Shown here piece after piece: positions 1 through 9,073 of a DNA stretch of 64,000 nucleotides. The position numbers and the translations under genes are program-made. Source of the stretch: Bacteroidales bacterium (GTDB lineage Bacteria; Bacteroidota; Bacteroidia; Bacteroidales; WCHB1-69); the NCBI GenBank assembly GCA_017962845.1, contig JAGCUN010000042.1, forward strand, positions 1 through 64,000, given 5' to 3'. The notes beneath the pieces are model-generated. The model was not told the DNA's origin, searched no databases, and saw only the letters and a list, made by a program, of their open reading frames with translations. Numbering within the stretch: the first letter of the stretch is position 1; each line of letters begins with the position of its first letter.

Positions 1-1007
1 CCCTTGATGCCCACCATGCCGCATTCCTTGGCGTAGGCCATGAAAGCGTCCTGCTTGTCCTCGTAGCCGGGAGCCATCACCCAGCAGTGGTTCATGATGG
101 AACGGTCGGCCTTGTCGGCGACGGTGCCCACGAACATGCTGTTGCGGTCGATCTCTTCGTACAGGAGGTTGGATTTCTTGGTGTTGATCTTGTTCATCTC
201 AGCCACACCACCGATGGTCTCTTTCAACCATTTCAGGGTTTCGTGCATGATGAAGATGGCGCCTACCGGAGGAGTGTTGAACATGGAGATGTTCTTGGCC
301 TCTTCAGCAGCGTGGGTTCTGTAGTCCACCATGGTCGGCAGCGGGTTCATATAGGCGCGGTCGCCGATGTTGCCGAGGATGGATTTCTTCACGATGACGA
401 AGGTGACACCGGCAGGACCGACGTTCTTCTGAGCACCACCGTAAATCAAACCGTATTTGGTCACGTCAACGGGACGGCTCATGATGTCGGATGACATGTC
501 AGCGACGAGCATCACGTTGTTGCACTTCTCAGCGGTGAAGTCCTCGCGGATCTCGGTACCGTAGATGGTGTTGTTGGTGGTGATGTGGAAGTAGTCGGCG
601 TCAGCGGGAACGGTCCAACCCTTCGGGATGTAGTTGTAGGTCTTGTCTTCGGAAGAGGCGATGATGTCAACCTTACCGAACAGCTTGGCTTCCTTGGCGG
701 CCTTCTTGGCCCAAACGCCGGTCTGGAGGTAAGCGGCTTTGCTCTTCATGAGGTTAGCGGGCACGCAGAAGAACTGGGTGCTGGCACCGCCACCGAGGAA
801 AAGGATCTCATACTCTTCGGGGATGTTGAGGAGGTCGCGCCAGAGCTGACGGGTCTCAGCCATGATGCGTTCCCAACCCGGGGTACGGTGAGAGATTTCC
901 ATGATGCCGACACCGGTGTTGTCGAAGTTGCGCATAGCGTTGATCGTTGATTCAATCGCTTCTTTCGGGAGGACGCAGGGTCCTGCATTGAAATTGTGTA
1001 CTGTCAT
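1..1007 (-). CDS. serC: Phosphoserine aminotransferase SerC, partial (C-terminus off the window)
   Basis: PLP-dependent enzyme that converts 3-phosphohydroxypyruvate and glutamate to phosphoserine in serine synthesis; it also serves the PdxB/PdxA route to pyridoxal phosphate. The translation from the ATG at 1005-1007 starts MTVHNFNAGPCVLP, the usual SerC opening, and the motif GGAQKNVGPAG near residues 190-200 carries the PLP lysine (K194, close to the family position). About 335 residues are present; the family is about 360 long, so roughly the last 25 are beyond base 1. A TAACTTTGC -7 element at 1062-1070 lies upstream. Another pyridoxal-pathway gene, pdxA, is present at 27.1 kb but is not linked. 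The family assignment is firm. Confidence 0.96.
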   Translation of the reverse strand, partial: MTVHNFNAGPCVLPKEAIESTINAMRNFDNTGVGIMEISHRTPGWERIMAETRQLWRDLLNIPEEYEILFLGGGASTQFFCVPANLMKSKAAYLQTGVWAKKAAKEAKLFGKVDIIASSEDKTYNYIPKGWTVPADADYFHITTNNTIYGTEIREDFTAEKCNNVMLVADMSSDIMSRPVDVTKYGLIYGGAQKNVGPAGVTFVIVKKSILGNIGDRAYMNPLPTMVDYRTHAAEEAKNISMFNTPPVGAIFIMHETLKWLKETIGGVAEMNKINTKKSNLLYEEIDRNSMFVGTVADKADRSIMNHCWVMAPGYEDKQDAFMAYAKECGMVGIK

Positions 1008-1061
1008 AATATCAGTATTTTTAATGGTTTATGATAATTTAGTGTTTGCCTAAAAAACGGT

Positions 1062-1070
1062 GCAAAGTTA
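1062..1070 (-). promoter_or_regulatory. Bacteroidota -7 element for serC
   Basis: Read on the minus strand the site is TAACTTTGC, matching TAnnTTTG. It lies 55 bases upstream of the serC start. No good -33 TTTG was found at the usual distance. Confidence 0.5.
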
Positions 1071-1219
1071 CGCCTTTTTTTCGATATGGGTAATCTTTTG
1101 TATTAAGATTTTTTAATAATAAAAAACAAAGGACTCCTGTCGTTCGACAGACAGTCGGTGGGGATGAGTTTTCAATACAAAAATCAGCAAATATTTAAAC
1201 GTAATTGCGCAATGTTTTG

Positions 1220-1227
1220 TATCTTTG
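1220..1227 (+). promoter_or_regulatory. Bacteroidota -7 element for the ctpA-like gene
   Basis: TATCTTTG followed by C, a full match to TAnnTTTG, 36 bases before the ATG at 1263. The rest of the 255-base gap to serC is AT-rich and holds only a small CTGTCG/CGACAG hairpin at 1137-1150. Confidence 0.55.
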
Positions 1228-1262
1228 CGCGTTTTTCGTAAAGTACATCAATTTTTCGCAAT

Positions 1263-3020
1263 ATGAATAAAATCAAGGCATTACTCATTGTCATTATCTT
1301 CTCGTTAGGCCTTAATATCGTGTTCGCTCAAACCAACCCCACCTACGAGTCGGGAAAGCGGACCGTTGATTATTTTTTGAGTCTGCTCGATAGAATCTAT
1401 GTTGATACCCTGAATTTCAATACTTTGTCGGAAAAGGGTGTGAAGGAGATGGTTACCACTCTCGATCCGCACTCTGTCTATACGACCGCCAAGGATGTGG
1501 CCGCCTCGCGTGAGCCGCTGCAAGGTTCGTTCGATGGCGTGGGCATCACCTTCCAGATCATCAAGGACACCATCAACGTCATCGAGGTGATCATCGACGG
1601 GCCGTCGGAGAAGGTCGGCATCCTGCCCGGCGACAAAATCGTGAAGGTGGACAGCCTCACCGCGTGCGGCAAGTCCATCTCCAACACGTGGGTGCGCGAC
1701 CACCTCAGAGGCAAGAAAGGCACCAAGGTGCAGCTCGGCATCAAGCGCGGCAGGAGCAACGAACTGTTCTATTTCACTGTCACCCGAGGCAAAATCCCGA
1801 TGCACAGCATCAACGTTTATTTCATGATTGACAAAACCACCGGTTATATCAAACTCGACCGTTTCGCTCAAACCAGTCTCAACGAGTTCCAACAGGCATG
1901 CACCAAGTTGCAAGAGCAGGGGATGAAGAACCTCATCTTCGACCTGCGGGGCAACGGCGGCGGCTACCTCAATACCGCCGTGCAGATCGCCAGCCAGTTC
2001 ATCGAAGGCAACAAGCTGGTGGTCTATACCGACAACTTCCGCAAAACGGGCGAGACGCTGAAGTCACTTCCCAACGGCATGTTCCGTGAGGGCCGCCTGA
2101 TTGTGCTCATCGATGAGAACTCGGCCTCCGCCAGCGAGATTACCTCCGGTGCCGTTCAGGACTGGGACCGCGGCATCATCATGGGCCGCCGCTCCTTTGG
2201 TAAAGGTCTGGTACAGAAGCCTGTTGACCTGCCCAACGGCGCAGAGGTGCGCGTCACCATCTCCCACTATTATACCCCCACCGGCCGTTGTATCCAGAAA
2301 CCTTACGACGACCGCGACGACTATTTCAAGGACATCTCCAACCGCTACTCACACGGCGAACTTTTCTCGCCCGACAGCATCAACTTCCCCGATTCCCTCA
2401 AATACAAAACCCCTGCCGGCAAGACGGTTTACGGCGGTGGCGGCATCATGCCCGACATCTTTATTCCCCTCGACACCACCAACTACTCCTACTTCTATTC
2501 CGAACTCGTTCGCAAAGGCGTGGTCAGCAGCTTTGTCATGAATTATCTTTCCGATAATCGCGAAAAACTGAAGGCACAATATCCCACATTCGAGGAGTTC
2601 AAGAAAAAGTTTTCCATCAGCAATAAAATGTATAATGATTTGGTGGAATATGCTAAAAAAGAAGGAGTTGTGGATAGCGCAAAGCTTTATTTCGCCGCTA
2701 ATCTTGAAAAGTTTGCCAAAGAAAAGAGAGCCGAACTCGACTCCATTTATGCTTCCGAGAATGATTTGCGCAAAATGGACATCCTCGATAAGATGATTTC
2801 CGACTACATGAAGGAGGCCTATAAGAAGAGTGTGGAGGAACGCAATTCCGACAAGGCTCCCAATCTGATCAAGACCTATATGCTGTTTGAAATTGCAAGG
2901 AATATCTATTCCTATAGCGATGCCTATCAGTATATGCTTCAGGAAGATAGAACTTTCCAAGAGGCTTGCAAAGTCATCAATGATGTGAAGGTTTTCAGAA
3001 AATATAAGGTCGCCCACTAA
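1263..3020 (+). CDS. ctpA: S41-family C-terminal processing peptidase (CtpA/Prc-like)
   Basis: Periplasmic serine protease that trims or degrades proteins from their C-termini. The 585-residue product has a signal peptide (residues 1-22, likely cut VFA|QTN), a PDZ domain around 85-170 (LQGSFDGVGITF, then GILPGDKI) and the S41 catalytic core. The Ser/Lys dyad is S289 in NSASASE and K314 in GRRSFGKGLVQ, 25 residues apart as in characterised CtpA enzymes. The C-terminal 150 residues are charged and helical and typical of the longer Bacteroidota members. dnaG starts two bases after the stop, so the two are probably co-transcribed. The substrate cannot be told from sequence. Confidence 0.93.
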   Translation: MNKIKALLIVIIFSLGLNIVFAQTNPTYESGKRTVDYFLSLLDRIYVDTLNFNTLSEKGVKEMVTTLDPHSVYTTAKDVAASREPLQGSFDGVGITFQIIKDTINVIEVIIDGPSEKVGILPGDKIVKVDSLTACGKSISNTWVRDHLRGKKGTKVQLGIKRGRSNELFYFTVTRGKIPMHSINVYFMIDKTTGYIKLDRFAQTSLNEFQQACTKLQEQGMKNLIFDLRGNGGGYLNTAVQIASQFIEGNKLVVYTDNFRKTGETLKSLPNGMFREGRLIVLIDENSASASEITSGAVQDWDRGIIMGRRSFGKGLVQKPVDLPNGAEVRVTISHYYTPTGRCIQKPYDDRDDYFKDISNRYSHGELFSPDSINFPDSLKYKTPAGKTVYGGGGIMPDIFIPLDTTNYSYFYSELVRKGVVSSFVMNYLSDNREKLKAQYPTFEEFKKKFSISNKMYNDLVEYAKKEGVVDSAKLYFAANLEKFAKEKRAELDSIYASENDLRKMDILDKMISDYMKEAYKKSVEERNSDKAPNLIKTYMLFEIARNIYSYSDAYQYMLQEDRTFQEACKVINDVKVFRKYKVAH

Positions 3021-3022
3021 CT

Positions 3023-5059
3023 ATGATCACTCAGAAGTGCATTGATGAGATTAAGATGGCGGCACGCATCGAGGATGTCGTGTCGGATTTCGTGCCGTTG
3101 AAACGGGCTGGCGCCAGCTATAAGGGCGTATGTCCGTTCCACGACGACCATTCTCCCTCTATGCACATCACCCCGAAACTCGGTATCTATCATTGTTTTG
3201 TGTGCGGCGCGCATGGCGATTCCATCAAATTTTTGATGGAATACCAAAAGATTTCCTACCCCGAAGCATTGCGCTATTTGGCTGGAAAATACAACATTGC
3301 GATTGAGGAGGAGAAGAAAGAGCTGACTGCCGAACAGGAGGCCGCCAAAAACGAGCGTGAGGCCTTGCTGAATGTGAATGCCTACGCCGAGAAATTCTTC
3401 ACCAACCAGCTGTTTGAGTCGGAGGAGGGGAGAAATATCGGTCTCACCTACCTGCGCGACAAACGCGGCTTCAAGGAGGAGACCATCCGCAAGTTCCGGC
3501 TCGGTTACTGTCCCGACACGTGGGACACGTTCTCCAAAAAGGCCGTTGCCGACGGCTATAAGCCCGACGACCTGCTCACGTTAGGCCTCTGCCGCAAGTC
3601 GGAGAAGACGGGCAATCTGTTTGACTTTTATAAAGGAAGGGTTATCTTTCCGATTCTCAACGCTTTCGGTAGCGCCATCGGGTTCGGTGGCCGTGTGATG
3701 AGCCAGGAGGCCAAAGGTCCCAAATATTACAACTCGCCAGAAAATCCCATCTACCACAAGAGCGACGTGCTGTACGGCTTCTATTTCGCCCGCCGTGCCA
3801 TTCGCGAGCGCGACAATGTGTACCTGGTGGAAGGTTATACCGATGTGATTTCCATGTCGGAGGCGGGTGTGGAGAATGTGGTGGCCTCGTCGGGCACCGC
3901 CCTCACCGACGGACAGATTAAGTTGATTAAGAGCCAGACCAACAATATCACGGTGCTGTATGATGGCGACAACGCCGGCATCAAGGCCTCGCTGCGGGGT
4001 ATCAACATGCTGCTGGCCGCCGGACTGAATGTAAAGGCCGTGCTGCTGCCCGACGGCGAAGACCCCGACTCGTTTGCCAAGGGCCACCGCGACTCGGAGC
4101 TGAAAGATTATCTGGAGCAGAATGCCGTGAATATCATTCAGTTTGAGGCGAAAACCCTCATGCAGGGTGCTGGCAACGACCCGTTGAAACGCGCCGAGGT
4201 GGTGAATACCATCATCGAAACTGTGGCGGAGGTCAACGACGAGGTGTTGCGGGCATTTTATGTGCGCGAATGCGCCGAACTGTTTCAACTGTCGGAAGAG
4301 TCGTTGCAGGTGAATCTGAAACGGGCTTTGTGGAAGCGGATGAACACCCCGTCGCCTTCGAGAGTGACGAACTCCCCGCAACAGCCCGTACAACAAGGGC
4401 AGCCCATGCAGCAACAGCTGCCGAATGTGGTCAAACCAGAAGAGGTTCCACAAACTCAACAGCCCCCCACCGATCCTCTTTACGATCTGGAATACAACAT
4501 CATACGTCTCATCCTGAAATATGGTTTCTTCGAGACCAACGTGCGCGATGTGGATGCTGACGGACAGGAGGTGATACGCCGGATGCGGGTGGACCAGTAC
4601 GTGTTCAACGAATTCCATGCTGAGGAGATCAGCTTCACCAATCCGCTCTACCAGCGTTTCTATCAGGAGTATGCCCGTCTCGCACAGCAGTTCGACTCGC
4701 AGGACGACCTCTGCAAGGCTTTCGCCCAGCACGACGAAGAGGCGTTGCAGGCACTGGCAATCCCGATTCTCACCGAGCAGACTCCCGATTGCAGTCCGGC
4801 TTGGGAACAGCGTTTCGACATGGACACGCCCCGTCCCGACACCGACATCGAATGCCTGAACCAAGAGATTGCAGGATGTGTCAACCTCTTCAAGATGAGA
4901 TTGATAGATAAGTGTAAAGAGTTGTTGATTAAGGAGTTGGAGAGTGAAGATTTGACCGAGCAGGAGCAGCGCGACATCATGATGCGGATTGGGGAGTTGA
5001 ACGAGCGGGCCAAGGAGTTAGGGAACTTGCAACGGATTGTTATTTCATCGCAATATTAG
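3023..5059 (+). CDS. dnaG: DNA primase DnaG
   Basis: Makes the RNA primers for chromosome replication. The 678-residue product has the N-terminal CHC2 zinc finger (C37, H40, C58, C61), the RNA polymerase/Toprim core with E270 in VYLVEGYTDVI and the DGD acidic cluster at 314-316, and a C-terminal region (about 480-678) expected to bind the DnaB helicase. A Gln/Pro-rich linker of about 40 residues near 445-490 separates core and tail. The ATG at 3023 follows the ctpA stop by two bases, and truA starts one base after the dnaG stop. The start is supported because the zinc finger sits at the normal distance from the N-terminus. Confidence 0.97.
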   Translation: MITQKCIDEIKMAARIEDVVSDFVPLKRAGASYKGVCPFHDDHSPSMHITPKLGIYHCFVCGAHGDSIKFLMEYQKISYPEALRYLAGKYNIAIEEEKKELTAEQEAAKNEREALLNVNAYAEKFFTNQLFESEEGRNIGLTYLRDKRGFKEETIRKFRLGYCPDTWDTFSKKAVADGYKPDDLLTLGLCRKSEKTGNLFDFYKGRVIFPILNAFGSAIGFGGRVMSQEAKGPKYYNSPENPIYHKSDVLYGFYFARRAIRERDNVYLVEGYTDVISMSEAGVENVVASSGTALTDGQIKLIKSQTNNITVLYDGDNAGIKASLRGINMLLAAGLNVKAVLLPDGEDPDSFAKGHRDSELKDYLEQNAVNIIQFEAKTLMQGAGNDPLKRAEVVNTIIETVAEVNDEVLRAFYVRECAELFQLSEESLQVNLKRALWKRMNTPSPSRVTNSPQQPVQQGQPMQQQLPNVVKPEEVPQTQQPPTDPLYDLEYNIIRLILKYGFFETNVRDVDADGQEVIRRMRVDQYVFNEFHAEEISFTNPLYQRFYQEYARLAQQFDSQDDLCKAFAQHDEEALQALAIPILTEQTPDCSPAWEQRFDMDTPRPDTDIECLNQEIAGCVNLFKMRLIDKCKELLIKELESEDLTEQEQRDIMMRIGELNERAKELGNLQRIVISSQY

Positions 5060-5060
5060 T

Positions 5061-5801
5061 ATGAGGTATTTCATCGAGATGGCCTATAACGGAACGCCCT
5101 TTTCGGGTTGGCAGGTGCAGCCCGGACAGAGCACGGTGCAGGGGGTATTGGAGCATGCTCTGACGCTACTGTTGCGCGAGCCGGTGGCGGTGACGGGTTG
5201 CGGACGTACCGATACGGGAGTTCACGCCCGCCAGTTTTTTGCCCATTTCGATACGGAACTGCAGTTGGATACGATGAGGCTCTGCGACAAACTCAACAGC
5301 TTTTTACCCAAAGAGATAGCCATCTATCGGATTTTTCCTGTAAAAGATGATCTGCACGCCCGTTTCAGTGCGGTGGCCCGCACCTACCGGTACTATGTGG
5401 CCGTCAGCAAGGAGTGTTTCCGCTTCCCGTACACCTGCCGCGAGTTTCACCCGTTGGATGTGGCGAAGATGAACGAGGCGGCGGCCATCCTGTTGCGGAC
5501 AGTCGATTTCACCAGTTTCTCGAAGCTGCACACGCACGTCAACAACAACAACTGCAAGGTCACGGAGGCGGTGTGGCGCGAGGAGGACGGACTGCTGGTG
5601 TTCACCATCACAGCCGACCGGTTCCTGCGCAACATGGTGCGTGCGGTGGTGGGCACCCTCCTGCAAGTGGGTAGGGGAAAGTTGTCGGTGGAAGAGTTCG
5701 GACAGATTGTGGACCGCAAGGACCGATGTGCGGCGGGCGACTCCGCGCCGGCACACGCCCTCTTCCTAGAGCGGGTGGAGTATCCAGAAAGTTCGTTTTG
5801 A
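5061..5801 (+). CDS. truA: tRNA pseudouridine(38-40) synthase TruA
   Basis: Isomerises uridine to pseudouridine at positions 38-40 in the anticodon arm of many tRNAs. From ATG 5061 the protein is 246 residues and begins MRYFIEMAYNGTPFSGWQ, the usual TruA N-terminus. The catalytic aspartate is D51 in GCGRTDTGVHA. An in-frame earlier start at 5037 would overlap dnaG and add residues the family does not have, so 5061 is preferred; it follows the dnaG stop by one base. The FLRNMVRAVVGTL motif near the C-terminus is also conserved. Translational coupling with dnaG is likely. Confidence 0.95.
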   Translation: MRYFIEMAYNGTPFSGWQVQPGQSTVQGVLEHALTLLLREPVAVTGCGRTDTGVHARQFFAHFDTELQLDTMRLCDKLNSFLPKEIAIYRIFPVKDDLHARFSAVARTYRYYVAVSKECFRFPYTCREFHPLDVAKMNEAAAILLRTVDFTSFSKLHTHVNNNNCKVTEAVWREEDGLLVFTITADRFLRNMVRAVVGTLLQVGRGKLSVEEFGQIVDRKDRCAAGDSAPAHALFLERVEYPESSF

Positions 5802-5810
5802 AAAAGAAAA

Positions 5811-6148
5811 AACAGCAGTCTGTAAGCCGGGTTCTGTCGAGTTCCGCCATTTATCTACGCCGCCCGTCACCGAACGGCTCTATCAACCTACCCTCCGAGT
5901 CGGGCGAGCCACCCTCAAGCCTCGGTTTATTTGGTCTTTCAACCCGTGGGGTTTACCATCACCGGCATCACTGCGCGGCGTCGTGAGCTCTTACCTCGCG
6001 TTTTCACCCTTACCTGCAAGCAGGCGGTATCTTTTCTGCGGCACTTTCCGTAGCCCTCGCGGACTCCTTCCCGTTAGGAAGCACGGTGCTCTGTGTTGCC
6101 CGGACTTTCCTCTCCTCCTTGCGGAGCAGCGGCGGAACAACTGCTGTT
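5811..6148 (-). ncRNA. rnpB: RNase P RNA, bacterial type A
   Basis: Catalytic RNA of ribonuclease P, which removes tRNA 5' leaders. On the minus strand the conserved 5' core GAGGAAAGTCCGGGC is the complement of 6098-6112, and the conserved 3' core ACAGAACCCGGCTTAC is the complement of 5822-5837. The ends pair as P1: AACAGCAG at 5811-5818 against CTGCTGTT at 6141-6148. The length of about 338 nt and the GCGAGGTAAGAGCTC and GGTAAACCCC segments between fit type A. Short reading frames across this stretch are shadows. It begins about 20 bases after the stop of the DUF4159 gene with no visible -7 element of its own, so it may be processed from a longer transcript. End positions are accurate to a few bases. 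Confidence 0.95.
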
Positions 6149-6167
6149 TTTCTATATCTTCAGCCAA

Positions 6168-6824
6168 CTAATGCGTCAGCACGTATTGCAAAATGTTGGC
6201 ACCCATCTTCAACGCCTTCTGGTGGGTGGCCTCCGAGTCGTGGTGTACGCCTGTGTCCTCCCAGCCGTCGCCAAGGTCGCACTCGTAGGTGAACAGGCAC
6301 ACCAGCCGTCCCTCCCATACCAGTCCGAAGGCCTGCGCCGGCTTGCCGTCATGCTCGTGAATCTTCGGCAAACCGTTGGGGAAGGGGTATTTCTGATGGA
6401 AGATAGGGTGACTATAGGGGAGTTCCACAAAGTCGAGTTCGGGGAAGACCAGCTTCATCTGCGTGCGGATGAAGTTGTTGAGTCCGTAGTTGTCGTCGAT
6501 GTGCAGGAAACCGCCGGAGAGCAGGTACATGCGGAGGTTCTGCGCCTCCTCCTGCGAGAACACCACGTTGCCGTGGCCGGTCATGTGCACGAAGGGATAT
6601 TGGAACAGGTCGGTGCTGCCCACCTCCACGGTGGCAGGCTTGGGATCCAACGACATCGACAGGTTCTGGTTGCAGAAGGCAATCAGGTTGGGCAGCGAGG
6701 TGGGATTGGCGTACCAGTCGCCTCCGCCACGGTACTTCAGCAGGGCAATCTGCTGCGCACTGCCGGCCGCTCCCGACACCGTCAGGATAAGGAAGAGGGC
6801 TATTTTCAGAAACTGTTTTCTCAT
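6168..6824 (-). CDS. DUF4159 domain protein, exported
   Basis: The 218-residue product has a signal peptide (likely cut GSA|QQIA) and a single DUF4159 domain, recognised from YPFVHMTGHGNVVFS, then YLLSGGFLHIDDNYG and the FHQKYPFPNGLP segment. The domain is thought to have a glutamine amidotransferase-like fold, but no activity has been assigned. It follows the vWA membrane protein gene by 25 bases on the same strand and is probably co-transcribed with it. DUF4159 domains in other bacteria are often fused to or next to vWA membrane proteins, so a joint role in the envelope is reasonable but unproven. rnpB begins just downstream. Confidence 0.85.
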   Translation of the reverse strand: MRKQFLKIALFLILTVSGAAGSAQQIALLKYRGGGDWYANPTSLPNLIAFCNQNLSMSLDPKPATVEVGSTDLFQYPFVHMTGHGNVVFSQEEAQNLRMYLLSGGFLHIDDNYGLNNFIRTQMKLVFPELDFVELPYSHPIFHQKYPFPNGLPKIHEHDGKPAQAFGLVWEGRLVCLFTYECDLGDGWEDTGVHHDSEATHQKALKMGANILQYVLTH

Positions 6825-6849
6825 GTCTTGTAGTCTGTAGGTGAATAGA

Positions 6850-8958
6850 TTAGTAGCCGCCGCCCCATTTCCGCATGAACCACTCGATGCCGAACAACAA
6901 CACGATGGCCAACAGGTATATCCAGCTGTCGAGGAAGGGGGTGTATTTCTTGTGGTAGGTGACCACGGGTTTGATGTTTTCGTTGTGAAGGATGGACTTC
7001 GACACCTTGTCCATCTCGCGGATGCCGAAGTATTGTCCGTTGGTGCTTTTCGCCATGGTGCGCAGCAGGTCGTGGTTGGCCACGAGGTTCATGCTTTCGA
7101 GCAAAATCTCCTGCACGCTGAAATGGCCGGACTTGGTGTAGGTGGCGGTGCCCACGGTGGTGGTGGCCTCCCATTCGTAGTCGCCCACCGGCAGTTTGCC
7201 GAGGTTGAGCGAGTAGGCGTTGTTCTGTTTCGAGAACTGTGAGGTGTATTCTTTCCCTTCGCCATCGGTGAGCTTGAGGCGCACATCGGGCGTGTTGATG
7301 AGCTCCTGGCTTTCGTTGTACACCTCCGCCGAGAGTTCCACGGGCGTGTTCTCGCTGAAAAGCTCGGCGGCATGCACGCGGAACGGACTCTGGTCGCCTT
7401 TCGCCGCCAAATAAAGCGCCATCTTGTTGATGATTTCGTCGAACGCCTCGAAATCCTGTGTCTTCAGGTAGTTCTGCATGCGCCAACGCCACAACTCGGT
7501 GCCGGCAATCACGCCAATGCGGGTTCTATTGTGCTGATAGAAAGATACTAACGGATAGTTGCTCTCTACGTTGTTGATTTTTTGGTAGAGAAATACGTTG
7601 GTGCCCACGGCCGTATTGTAATTGCCAAAGAAGGTGGTGAGCGGCGGGTAGGATTTCAGCATCTGTCGCGCCTCTTCCGTGAAGGTGAAGGTGAGGAAGT
7701 TCTCGTTGAAATGGGGCATCGACTCGTTGAAAAGAGTTTTGCCGCCTTGGCTGCTCTGACTGATGGTCATGCCCGCATTCAGCTGGTTGAAGGTGTTGAG
7801 GTCGCTCTGGCTGCCAAGGATGTAGAGGATGGAAGTTTGGCTTTGGCGAATTTGGTTCAGAAGGTTGCCGCCAGCGGCGCTTTTGGCGGGTAGCTGGTGC
7901 AGGATGAACAGCGAATAGTCGTTGACATTCTTGTTGAAAGCATCAGCGGCGAAGACATCCACCTCATACTTGTCGGAAAGCTCCAGTGCCTGACGGATGG
8001 CGCCCACATCGGGATGCGGGGCGTAATACACGATGGCAATCTTCTCTTTTTGGTCCACCACTTCAATGAAGAAGGTCTGCGTGTTGTTTTTATGGGTGAT
8101 TTCACCGTCTAACGGGGTGAGTTCCACTTGGTATTTCTGCATCCCTTTCTTGTCAGCTTCGAGAGTGAACTTGACGGTTTCGAAATGCTGGTTGCCACGT
8201 ATCTCAATATTTTTAGTAAAAATCTCGTCATCACCTTTATAAACGGTGAGGGTGGCTTTCTTTCCAGCAAGGTGGGTGGCTGAAACTTTGATTTCTACGG
8301 GGAAATAGTTACCCAAGTAGGTCTGCCTGTTGTGTAAAATGTCGGCGATGAGGAGGTCGGTCTGCACGCTGGTGTCGCCGGCGGCCACGGTGTATATCGG
8401 GTACTTGGCGCGTTCGGCGGCATACTGCGGGTTGCTGCCCGTGTTGAAGATGCCGTCCGACACCAGCACCATCGCCCCGATGTTGTGGTTGGCGTAAAGG
8501 TTATCGACTTCATCGAAGAGGGAGGAGAGGTTGGTGGTCTTGCCGTTGAAAGGCACTGCGGAGGGTTGTGCGCCATCCTGCAGCTGGTTCTGTTCGCCCA
8601 CCAAGTAGGTCTTGATGTCGTACTGGTCGCCGAAATCTTCGATGAGTTTTTGCAGCTGTTTCGGAAATTCGGTGCGGTAGTAGGCCGAATCCGCCGTGCT
8701 GACCATCGACTCGGAGTTGTCCACGGCGACTAAAAGAAGCGGTTTGTCCACCTCCTTCACGTTGTGTTTCATAAGAGGGGAGAGGAGGAGGAAAGCGATA
8801 AGGGAAACGGCGAGTCCGCGCAGGATGGGCATAGTCCATTTAGCCCGCTTGTCGTAGTCGATGTCGTGGTTCCGTAAATATAGGAAAATCGCATACGCCG
8901 CGCCTAACAGGATGCAGAGGGGGAGGTACCAGAGAGAGTGTTCGGTCAGTATGGACAT
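6850..8958 (-). CDS. Membrane protein with von Willebrand factor A domain
   Basis: The 702-residue product starts with two transmembrane segments (about 9-27 and 43-62). A vWA domain follows with an intact MIDAS motif, D80-x-S82-x-S84 in VAVDNSESM, and VLVSDGIFNTG further on. A long beta-rich periplasmic region follows, then a final helix near the C-terminus (WIYLLAIVLLFGIEWF). The ATG at 8956-8958 is chosen over an in-frame ATG at 9003 because the -7 element at 8976-8984 lies between them. Related proteins sit beside DUF4159 genes in Bacteroidota, as here. vWA domains usually mediate metal-dependent protein contacts; the partner is unknown. Confidence 0.85.
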   Translation of the reverse strand: MSILTEHSLWYLPLCILLGAAYAIFLYLRNHDIDYDKRAKWTMPILRGLAVSLIAFLLLSPLMKHNVKEVDKPLLLVAVDNSESMVSTADSAYYRTEFPKQLQKLIEDFGDQYDIKTYLVGEQNQLQDGAQPSAVPFNGKTTNLSSLFDEVDNLYANHNIGAMVLVSDGIFNTGSNPQYAAERAKYPIYTVAAGDTSVQTDLLIADILHNRQTYLGNYFPVEIKVSATHLAGKKATLTVYKGDDEIFTKNIEIRGNQHFETVKFTLEADKKGMQKYQVELTPLDGEITHKNNTQTFFIEVVDQKEKIAIVYYAPHPDVGAIRQALELSDKYEVDVFAADAFNKNVNDYSLFILHQLPAKSAAGGNLLNQIRQSQTSILYILGSQSDLNTFNQLNAGMTISQSSQGGKTLFNESMPHFNENFLTFTFTEEARQMLKSYPPLTTFFGNYNTAVGTNVFLYQKINNVESNYPLVSFYQHNRTRIGVIAGTELWRWRMQNYLKTQDFEAFDEIINKMALYLAAKGDQSPFRVHAAELFSENTPVELSAEVYNESQELINTPDVRLKLTDGEGKEYTSQFSKQNNAYSLNLGKLPVGDYEWEATTTVGTATYTKSGHFSVQEILLESMNLVANHDLLRTMAKSTNGQYFGIREMDKVSKSILHNENIKPVVTYHKKYTPFLDSWIYLLAIVLLFGIEWFMRKWGGGY

Positions 8959-8975
8959 GCTTTCATTTTTGGGCT

Positions 8976-8984
8976 GCAAAAATA
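8976..8984 (-). promoter_or_regulatory. Bacteroidota -7 element for the vWA gene
   Basis: Minus-strand TATTTTTGC, 18 bases upstream of the ATG at 8958. It supports that start over the longer reading frame. The divergent plus-strand element at 9021-9028 is only about 40 bases away. Confidence 0.55.
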
Positions 8985-9020
8985 CAAAATTTCTTTGCAA
9001 CATACTCCCAACAAAAGTTG

Positions 9021-9028
9021 TATCTTTG
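9021..9028 (+). promoter_or_regulatory. Bacteroidota -7 element for the PASTA gene
   Basis: TATCTTTG followed by CA, 45 bases before the ATG at 9074. A TTTG at 8994-8997 lies 23 bases upstream, slightly longer than the usual -33 to -7 spacing. Confidence 0.55.
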
Positions 9029-9073
9029 CACCCGAATAAAATATTTTTTGAAAATTGCAGTTATTATCACATT

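Noticed and set aside
1137..1150. CTGTCG-TT-CGACAG hairpin upstream of the ctpA gene
   Set aside because: Six base pairs with a two-base loop and no U-tract; too small to call a terminator or riboswitch.
1305..1913. 202-residue minus-strand frame opposite the ctpA gene
   Set aside because: Shadow of the S41 peptidase; composition rich in His, Val and Gly with no domain. The same holds for the long antisense frames at 3581-4864, 10243-11100, 39742-41160 and 49038-51005.
5726..6171. Several short open frames on both strands
   Set aside because: They lie over RNase P RNA, whose conserved 5' and 3' cores and P1 helix are all present.
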